Below the pieces are notes generated by a model that saw nothing but the letters and a program-made list of their open reading frames with translations, was not told the origin of the DNA and did not search any database. Both the position numbers and the translations under genes were made by a program. From Corynebacterium hansenii (GTDB taxonomy: Bacteria > Actinomycetota > Actinomycetes > Mycobacteriales > Mycobacteriaceae), in contig NZ_CP047211.1 of assembly GCF_030408795.1 (NCBI RefSeq), positions 2,604,001 through 2,668,000 on the forward strand: a DNA stretch of 64,000 bases, in the 5' to 3' direction. Positions 58,668 to 64,000 of this stretch are shown here, one piece after another (the stretch's first letter is position 1; every line of letters begins with the position of its first letter).

Positions 58668-59557
58668 GCGGGGTCGCCGATCCAGTCGGAGAAGCGGCGG
58701 CCGGAAATGCGCTCGTACGCCTCGATGTAGCGCTCGCGGGTCGCCTCGACCACGCCGCCGGGCAGCGGCGGCGGGGGCGTGCCGGCGTTCTTGTCCCACC
58801 CGGACTTCGACGACGTCAGCCAGTTGCGCACGTACTGCTTGTCGAACGACGGGTTGACCTGGCCCTCCACGTAGGAGTCGGCCGGCCAGTAGCGGGAGGA
58901 ATCGGGGGTGAGCACCTCGTCGGCGAGCACCAGGCGGCCCTCTTCGTCGAGTCCGAACTCGAACTTCGTGTCGGCCAGGATGATGCCGCGCTCCAGCGCC
59001 AGCTCGGCGGCGCGGGAGTAGATGGACAGGGTGGCGTCGCGCATCTCGTTGGCGCGCTCCTCGCCCAGCGACTCGACGACGCGGGAGAACGGCACGTTCT
59101 CGTCGTGGTCGCCGATCTCGGCCTTCGTGGCCGGGGTGAAGATCGGCTCCGGCAGCTTCGACCCCTCGGTCAGGCCGTCCGGCAGATCGATGCCGCACAC
59201 GGTGCCCGACTCGCGGTACTCGGCCAGACCGGACCCGGTGAGGTAGCCGCGGGCGACGCACTCGAACGGCAGCATGTCCAGCTTCCGGCACACCAGGGCG
59301 CGGCCCAGCGACTCGGCCGGGATGCGCTCGTCGTCGGCGGCGCCGGCGAGGTGGTTGGGGAAGTCGAGCTCGTCGAAGAAGAACACGCTCATCGCGGTGA
59401 GCACCCGGCCCTTGTCCGGGATGGGGGTGTCCAGGATGTGGTCGAACGCGGAGATCCGATCGGAGACGACCATGAGGAGGGTGTCGTCGTCGATTTCGTA
59501 GATCTCGCGGACCTTGCCCGCCGTCAGGTGGCTGTACGCGGAAAGTTCGGGTCGCAT
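58664..59557 (-). CDS. purC: phosphoribosylaminoimidazole-succinocarboxamide synthase
   Basis: SAICAR synthetase of purine synthesis. The 297-residue protein has the family motifs [26 protein letters not shown] (in parts [23 protein letters not shown]), [61 protein letters not shown] and the ending [17 protein letters not shown] 59557 (MRPELSAY) was chosen because TATGCT lies 8 nt upstream with no Shine-Dalgarno (probable leaderless message); an ATG at 59563 (MPMRPEL) is also in frame. Heads the overlapping set purC-ptrB-bluB. Confidence 0.96.
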   Translation of the reverse strand: MRPELSAYSHLTAGKVREIYEIDDDTLLMVVSDRISAFDHILDTPIPDKGRVLTAMSVFFFDELDFPNHLAGAADDERIPAESLGRALVCRKLDMLPFECVARGYLTGSGLAEYRESGTVCGIDLPDGLTEGSKLPEPIFTPATKAEIGDHDENVPFSRVVESLGEERANEMRDATLSIYSRAAELALERGIILADTKFEFGLDEEGRLVLADEVLTPDSSRYWPADSYVEGQVNPSFDKQYVRNWLTSSKSGWDKNAGTPPPPLPGGVVEATRERYIEAYERISGRRFSDWIGDPA

Positions 59558-59583
59558 GGGCATAGAGCATAGACCCCGGCGGA

Positions 59584-60933
59584 TCAGCCTTCCCCGGTCA
59601 ACCCCAATCGGGCGGAAAGCCACGGCAGGGAGTCCCGGAAGCCCGCCGACCAGACCTTCCACGTGTGGCCTCCGGGCAGCTCCGAGTAGCTCACGGGGAT
59701 GCCCGCGGCGTGGGCGGCGGCGGACAGCGCGCGCCCGGCGTCGCGGTCCTCGGCGTCGTCCAATCCGGCGATGAAACGGCCGTGGATGTCGGGGCCGCGC
59801 TCGGGCCCGCCGGGCTTTCCGACCTTCTCCAGGACGGTCAGCGGGTCGGCGGCGTCATAGGCAGCGCGGTCGCCCTTGAAGTACTTGCGCACGGTTTCGT
59901 CGAGGTTTTCGTCGATGAGGTTCTTCTGCGGGGACATGGACAGGAACGTCGGGTACACGCCGGGATTGGCCACGGCGGTCTGCAGCGCGCAGGACCCGCC
60001 GCGGCTGAGTCCGGCGATCGCCCATTTGGCGGGGTCCCGGTCGACGTCGAAAAGCCCCGCGACCGCCGCGGGCACGTCCCGCGAAAGGTACGTGGCCACC
60101 TTGTCGCCCGTGGCGGGCGAATCGACGCAGAGGGTGTCCTTGAACGTTTCGCCGTTGGCGTCGACCGCCACGACGACGGGCGCGCGGCCGCGGTGCTCGG
60201 AGGCGAAGGAGTCGAGGGCCTGCCCCGCCAGGCCCTCGTCGAACCACTGCGCGGGCGCCCCGGGCACGCCCGCGACGACCACGATGACGGGCAGCTTCGG
60301 CCGATCCCGGTCGAAGTACGCCGGCGGCAGGTAGACGTGCGCCTCCCGGGCGGCGAAACCGCTGGCGGAGTTGTTCAGGCGGACGGTGGTGACCACGCCG
60401 GTGTCACGCTGGCCGACGGACTTGAGGTCCTCGTAGGCCACCTCGTCGGGGATCGTCGTCGGGTCGAGCGAGGCGACCGTCGGGTAGAGCTGGTAGCAGA
60501 TGTTGGCCTGCAGCAGCGCGGCGACGACCGCGACCAACGCGACGGGCAGTGTCCAGGCCACGGTGCGGCGGCGGGTGGCCAGGGGCTTGACGACGGCCAG
60601 CATGGCCGCGTGCAGCGCCACCGCCGACGCGACGTAGATCGCCGCGGGCACCGCCTCGGGGAACGGCCGCCAGGCGACGCCGAGCGCGAACCAGATGCCG
60701 CCCACGATCGCCCACGCCACGGCGCCCGTCACGGCGACGGGGCCCAGGAGCCAGCGCCGGGGATTGCGGCGCCCGCGCGCGTTCTTCGGCGGGATGAGCA
60801 TCACGGCGAGCGGGGCCGCCAGCAGCGCGATCGTCCCGGCCTGGGCGATCGGGCCCGTCAATGAGGTGTCCACCCGTCCCTTGATACTCGAAGCCGTCAC
60901 CCCCGGGGGCGGGGGCGGTGCCGTTTTTCGCAT
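59584..60933 (-). CDS. membrane-anchored esterase-family protein
   Basis: A 449-residue protein with about four N-terminal membrane segments (33-48, 65-88, 97-115, 127-145) and an extracytoplasmic alpha/beta hydrolase domain of the esterase D/mycolyltransferase type. The nucleophile elbow is [10 protein letters not shown] (near 303), the final His is in [12 protein letters not shown], and [22 protein letters not shown] starts the hydrolase fold. Corynebacteria use related enzymes for mycolate transfer, but the key mycolyltransferase residues cannot be confirmed, so a plain esterase is as likely. A dispersed 11-mer lies at 60595. Runs in the same direction as purC with a 26-bp gap. Confidence 0.82.
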   Translation of the reverse strand: MRKTAPPPPPGVTASSIKGRVDTSLTGPIAQAGTIALLAAPLAVMLIPPKNARGRRNPRRWLLGPVAVTGAVAWAIVGGIWFALGVAWRPFPEAVPAAIYVASAVALHAAMLAVVKPLATRRRTVAWTLPVALVAVVAALLQANICYQLYPTVASLDPTTIPDEVAYEDLKSVGQRDTGVVTTVRLNNSASGFAAREAHVYLPPAYFDRDRPKLPVIVVVAGVPGAPAQWFDEGLAGQALDSFASEHRGRAPVVVAVDANGETFKDTLCVDSPATGDKVATYLSRDVPAAVAGLFDVDRDPAKWAIAGLSRGGSCALQTAVANPGVYPTFLSMSPQKNLIDENLDETVRKYFKGDRAAYDAADPLTVLEKVGKPGGPERGPDIHGRFIAGLDDAEDRDAGRALSAAAHAAGIPVSYSELPGGHTWKVWSAGFRDSLPWLSARLGLTGEG

Positions 60934-61018
60934 CGGCGTGACACGGATCGCAATCCGCGATAATGTCTACATTTAGTTACTCAGATCACACATAGGGATC
61001 AAGGAAGGCACCAGTCAC

Positions 61019-62341
61019 ATGACGACTCAGCCCACTCAGAACGCCCCGCGCCGCGCCGTCATCGTCGGCGGCAACCGCATCCCGTTCGCGCGCTCCAACA
61101 AGGAATACAGCCACGCGTCGAACCAGGACATGCTCACCGCCGCCATCGACGGCCTCGTCGCCCGCTACGGCCTGGCCGGCGAGCGACTCGGCTCCGTCTC
61201 CGCGGGCGCCGTGCTCAAGCACTCGCGCGACTTCAACCTCGTGCGCGAGTGCGTGCTCAGCTCCGCGCTCGACCCGGCCACCCCGGCGTTCGACGTGCAG
61301 CAGGCCTGCGCCACCGGCATGGAGGCGCTGTCCACCATCTCCAACAAGATCAAGCTGGGCCAGATCGAGGCCGGCATCGCCGGCGGCGTCGACACCACCT
61401 CCGACGCCCCGATCGCCGTGTCCGAGGGCCTGCGCAAGGCGCTTCTCGACGCCAACCGCCAGAAGTCCAACCTCGACCGCGTCAAGGCCCTGGCCGCCGT
61501 CCGCCCGGGCGACGCCGTCCCGGATCTGCCGAACACCGGCGAGCCGCGCACCGGCCTGTCGATGGGCGAGCACCAGGCCATCACCACCGCCGAGTGGGGC
61601 GTCACCCGCGCCGAGCAGGATGAGCTGGCCGCCGCGTCGCACCGCAACCTCGCCCGCGCGTACGAGGAGGGCTTCTTCGACGACCTGATCACCCCGTTCA
61701 AGGGCGTCACCCGCGACACCAACCTGCGCGCCGACACCACCGTGGAGAAGCTGGGCAAGCTGAAGCCGGTCTTCGGCCGCGGCCTCGAGGCCGAGCCGAC
61801 CATGACCGCCGGCAACTCCACCCCGCTGACCGACGGCGCGTCCGCCGTGCTCATCTCCTCCGAGGAGTGGGCGGCCGAGCGCGGCCTGCCGGTGCTGGCC
61901 GACGTCGTCGACGTCGAGTCCGCCGCCGTCGACTTCGTCCACGGCGACGAGGGCCTGCTCATGGCCCCGGCCTACGCCACCCCGCGCCTGCTCGCCCGCC
62001 AGGGCCTGACCTTCGACGACATCGACTTCTTCGAGATCCACGAGGCCTTCGCGGCCACCGTGTGCTCCACGCTCAAGGCGTGGGAGGACGAGGAGTACTG
62101 CCGCGAGAAGCTGGGCCTGGACGGCGCGCTGGGCTCGGTCCCGCGCGAGAAGCTCAACGTCAACGGCTCCTCGCTGGCCTGCGGCCACCCGTTCGCCGCG
62201 ACCGGCGGCCGCATCGCCGCCACCCTGGCGAAGATGCTGCGCGCCAAGGCCGACGAGACCGGCGAGGTCGCCCGCGGCCTCATCTCCGTCTGCGCCGCAG
62301 GCGGCCAGGGCGTCGTCGCCATCCTCGAGGCCCGTCCGTAA
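61019..62341 (+). CDS. acetyl-CoA C-acetyltransferase (FadA2/FadI-type thiolase)
   Basis: Thiolase that joins or cleaves acyl-CoA with acetyl-CoA. The 440-residue protein has the nucleophile Cys97 in QQACATGMEAL, the His in IHEAFAATV (near 343) and the second Cys/His in LACGHPFAATGGR, then CAAGGQG. It resembles mycobacterial FadA2 and stands beside fabG4 and a MaoC gene as in M. tuberculosis Rv0241c-Rv0243. ATG 61019 has AAGGAAGG about 11 nt upstream; TAATGT at 60961-60966 may be the -10. Confidence 0.93.
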   Translation: MTTQPTQNAPRRAVIVGGNRIPFARSNKEYSHASNQDMLTAAIDGLVARYGLAGERLGSVSAGAVLKHSRDFNLVRECVLSSALDPATPAFDVQQACATGMEALSTISNKIKLGQIEAGIAGGVDTTSDAPIAVSEGLRKALLDANRQKSNLDRVKALAAVRPGDAVPDLPNTGEPRTGLSMGEHQAITTAEWGVTRAEQDELAAASHRNLARAYEEGFFDDLITPFKGVTRDTNLRADTTVEKLGKLKPVFGRGLEAEPTMTAGNSTPLTDGASAVLISSEEWAAERGLPVLADVVDVESAAVDFVHGDEGLLMAPAYATPRLLARQGLTFDDIDFFEIHEAFAATVCSTLKAWEDEEYCREKLGLDGALGSVPREKLNVNGSSLACGHPFAATGGRIAATLAKMLRAKADETGEVARGLISVCAAGGQGVVAILEARP

Positions 62342-62376
62342 CCCCCGCCGACACACACCACATAGGAGCATCTGAC

Positions 62377-63729
62377 ATGGCAGACAAGTACCAGGAACTC
62401 GTCACCGGCGGTCCGCTCACGGGCGTCGCCAAGTCCCTCGGCCTTCCCCAGCCGCCGCACCTGCGCCGCCACAAGGCCGGCGAGCCGCTGCTGAAGAACG
62501 ACAAGGTCCTCGTGACCGGCACCGGCGCGGACGCCGACGCCGTCGCCGAGCAGCTGGGCGAGTGGGGCCTCGGCGTCCGCCGCGACTCGGCCGCCGACGA
62601 CAAGGTCGGCGCCATCGTGGTCGTCGTCACCGAGGCCACCCGCCCGAAGGATCTGCAGGAGCCGGTCCTCGCCGCCGCGAAACACCTGCGCAAGCTGGAC
62701 AAGAACGGCCGCATCGTCTTCATCTCGCGCGCCAAGGCCGAGGCGGGCGCCGACATCGACGTCGCGCTCAACGCCGCCCGCGGCGGCGTCGAGGGCCTGG
62801 TCCGCTCGATGGGCCACGAGGTCCGCGGCGGCTCCACCGCCAACGGCATCCTCATCCACGACGGCGTCGACGTCACCGCCCCGTCGGCGGTCGCCTCGCT
62901 GCACTTCTTCCTCTCCCCCCGCTCGGCGTTCATTGACGGCCAGTTCCTCACCGTCTCCTCCTCAGCCGGCGAGATCCCCGCCGACTGGGACAAGCCGCTG
63001 GCCGGCAAGGTCGCCGCGATCACCGGCGCCGCCCGCGGCATCGGCGCGGCCATCGCCCGCCGCATGAAGGACGACGGCGCCGACGTCATCGTCATCGACG
63101 TGCCCCCGGCCGGCGACGCCCTGTCGAAGGTCGCCAACGAGCTCGGCGGCCTGGCCCTGCAGCTGGACATCACCGCCGAGGACGCCGGCAACCGCATCGC
63201 CGACGCCGCCCAGCAGCGCTACGGCAAGCTGGACATCGTGGTGCACAACGCCGGCATCACCCGCGACAAGCTGCTGTCGAACATGGACGAGGCCAAGTGG
63301 GGCTCCGTCATCGCCGTCAACATCGAGGCGCAGCTGACCATGAACGAGCAGCTGCTGGCGCACGAGGCGTTCCAGGGCTCCCCGCGCATCGCCACCATGT
63401 CGTCGACGTCGGGCATCGCGGGCAACCGCGGCCAGACCAACTACGCCACCTCCAAGGCCGGCGTGATCGGCATGGTCGAGGCCACCGCCGACCGCATCGC
63501 CAAGATGGGCGGCAACATCAACGCCGTCGCCCCGGGCTTCATCGAGACCGACATGACCGCGATGATCCCGTTCGCCACCCGCCAGGTCGCCCGCCGCCTG
63601 AACTCCCTGCAGCAGGGCGGCCAGCCGGGCGACGTCGCGCAGGCGATCGCGTTCCTGGTTTCCGACCGCGCCCTGGGCGTCAACGGCGAGGTTCTCCGCG
63701 TCTGCGGCCAGAACATCGTGGGCCAGTAG
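62377..63729 (+). CDS. fabG: 3-oxoacyl-ACP/CoA reductase FabG4
   Basis: NAD(P)H-dependent 3-ketoacyl reductase of fatty acid metabolism. The 450-residue protein is the high-molecular-weight FabG4 form: an N-terminal flavodoxin-like domain (to about 200) without a catalytic set, then a classic SDR domain with GAARGIGAAIAR (nucleotide loop, about 217), HNAGITRDKLLS, SSTSGIAGNRGQTNYATSKAG with Tyr356/Lys360, here as TNYATSKAG, and a C-terminal end VCGQNIVGQ. ATG 62377 follows ATAGGAGCATCTGAC. It lies 35 bp after the thiolase gene and 10 bp before the MaoC gene: one operon. Confidence 0.94.
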   Translation: MADKYQELVTGGPLTGVAKSLGLPQPPHLRRHKAGEPLLKNDKVLVTGTGADADAVAEQLGEWGLGVRRDSAADDKVGAIVVVVTEATRPKDLQEPVLAAAKHLRKLDKNGRIVFISRAKAEAGADIDVALNAARGGVEGLVRSMGHEVRGGSTANGILIHDGVDVTAPSAVASLHFFLSPRSAFIDGQFLTVSSSAGEIPADWDKPLAGKVAAITGAARGIGAAIARRMKDDGADVIVIDVPPAGDALSKVANELGGLALQLDITAEDAGNRIADAAQQRYGKLDIVVHNAGITRDKLLSNMDEAKWGSVIAVNIEAQLTMNEQLLAHEAFQGSPRIATMSSTSGIAGNRGQTNYATSKAGVIGMVEATADRIAKMGGNINAVAPGFIETDMTAMIPFATRQVARRLNSLQQGGQPGDVAQAIAFLVSDRALGVNGEVLRVCGQNIVGQ

Positions 63730-63739
63730 GGGGTTGGCA

Positions 63740-64000
63740 GTGACCGATCCGAACGCATCCATCCCCGCCAAGACCCTCCCGGCGGTGCCGTCGCTGGCCC
63801 CGCTGTACGCGAAGGCCGCGAAGGGCGGCAAGCGCACCAATCGCACGTCGAACCTGAAGACCCCGGCGCTGGCCGTCAAGGGAGTCACGGTCGAGGCGGC
63901 GCGCGACGAGGAGTTCCGCCGCGTCGCCGGTGCGCCGGCCGTGGACCATCTGGCCAACGGCGCCTTCTTCGGCCACGTCCACTCGCTGATCATGCCGCTG
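63740..64000 (+). CDS. MaoC/HtdX-type dehydratase, partial at the right edge
   Basis: First 87 codons of a gene cut by the window edge. From the GTG at 63740 it reads VTDPNASIPAKTLPAVPSL then YAKAAKGGKRTN and ends NGAFFGHVHSLIMPL. The N-terminal pattern and the position after FabG4 and a thiolase match the MaoC-like 3-hydroxyacyl dehydratase HtdX of mycobacteria; the catalytic hotdog part is not in the window. The start has GTAGGGGG about 7 nt upstream. Confidence 0.7.
   Translation, partial: MTDPNASIPAKTLPAVPSLAPLYAKAAKGGKRTNRTSNLKTPALAVKGVTVEAARDEEFRRVAGAPAVDHLANGAFFGHVHSLIMPL

Overview
The window is a contiguous piece of a high-GC (roughly 70 % G+C) actinobacterial chromosome, almost certainly a Corynebacterium. 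The indications are the acetate regulator RamA, mycothiol enzymes (MshD, a mycothiol-type peroxidase, a CX5K-type arsenate reductase), an LmeA-type envelope protein, a McbR operator at cysK, many apparently leaderless genes, and a gene order (murA-pduO-ramA ... cysK-cysE ... dus-phoU-pstBACS-mshD ... purM-purF ... purL-purQ-purS ... mpx ... purC) that, from memory, matches the C. glutamicum backbone. There is no phage, transposase, integrase or CRISPR array.

Layout. 1-2.0 kb: murA (partial), cobalamin adenosyltransferase, ramA. 2.2-6.8 kb: a four-gene valine-catabolic operon (mmsA, acyl-CoA dehydrogenase, mmsB, enoyl-CoA hydratase) behind a palindrome and a GlxR-like site. 7.0-9.8 kb: a cobalamin riboswitch and metE. 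9.9-12.9 kb: the cobalt transporter cbiMNQO behind a second cobalamin riboswitch on the other strand. 13-14.6 kb: cysK-cysE. 14.7-15.5 kb: two small genes. 15.7-16.3 kb: four tRNA genes (Phe, Asp, Asp, Glu), with a tRNA-Lys at 19.9 kb. 16.3-19.7 kb: a PepSY membrane protein and a TetR/YhgE-Pip pair. 20.3-25.9 kb: cydABDC. 25.9-28.5 kb: a secreted serine protease and a CoA-transferase. 28.6-36.5 kb: dus, phoU, pstSCAB, mshD and a GlnR-type regulator. 36.6-45.8 kb: lmeA, a nitrobindin-like protein, pabC, ygfZ, a DUF3073 gene, purM, purF, an SCP-like gene, a double-hotdog thioesterase, a DUF998 gene and arsC. 45.8-48.6 kb: a compositionally distinct DUF222/HNH-endonuclease cassette with long non-coding flanks. 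48.6-59.6 kb: ccdA-dsbA, purLQS, a CHAP-like protein, mpx, bluB, ptrB, purC. 59.6-64 kb: an esterase and a fatty-acid cluster (thiolase, FabG4, MaoC start).

How the genes connect. Cobalamin is a recurring theme: the adenosyltransferase, BluB (lower-ligand synthase), B12-repressed cobalt import and B12-repressed MetE form one economy. Purine genes occur in three groups (purF/purM, purSQL, purC-ptrB-bluB). The pst operon has a textbook actinobacterial PHO box. Sulfur supply (cysK, cysE) and thiol redox (mshD, mpx, arsC) sit on the same backbone.

The least explained signals are two 11-mers, GCTTGACGACG and GCTTTGCGACG, scattered far above chance through genes and gaps; the SOS-box-bearing HNH gene with a His/Cys-rich insert inside its nuclease fold; and tandem microduplications lying across stop codons. 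All counts and site matches were made by eye.
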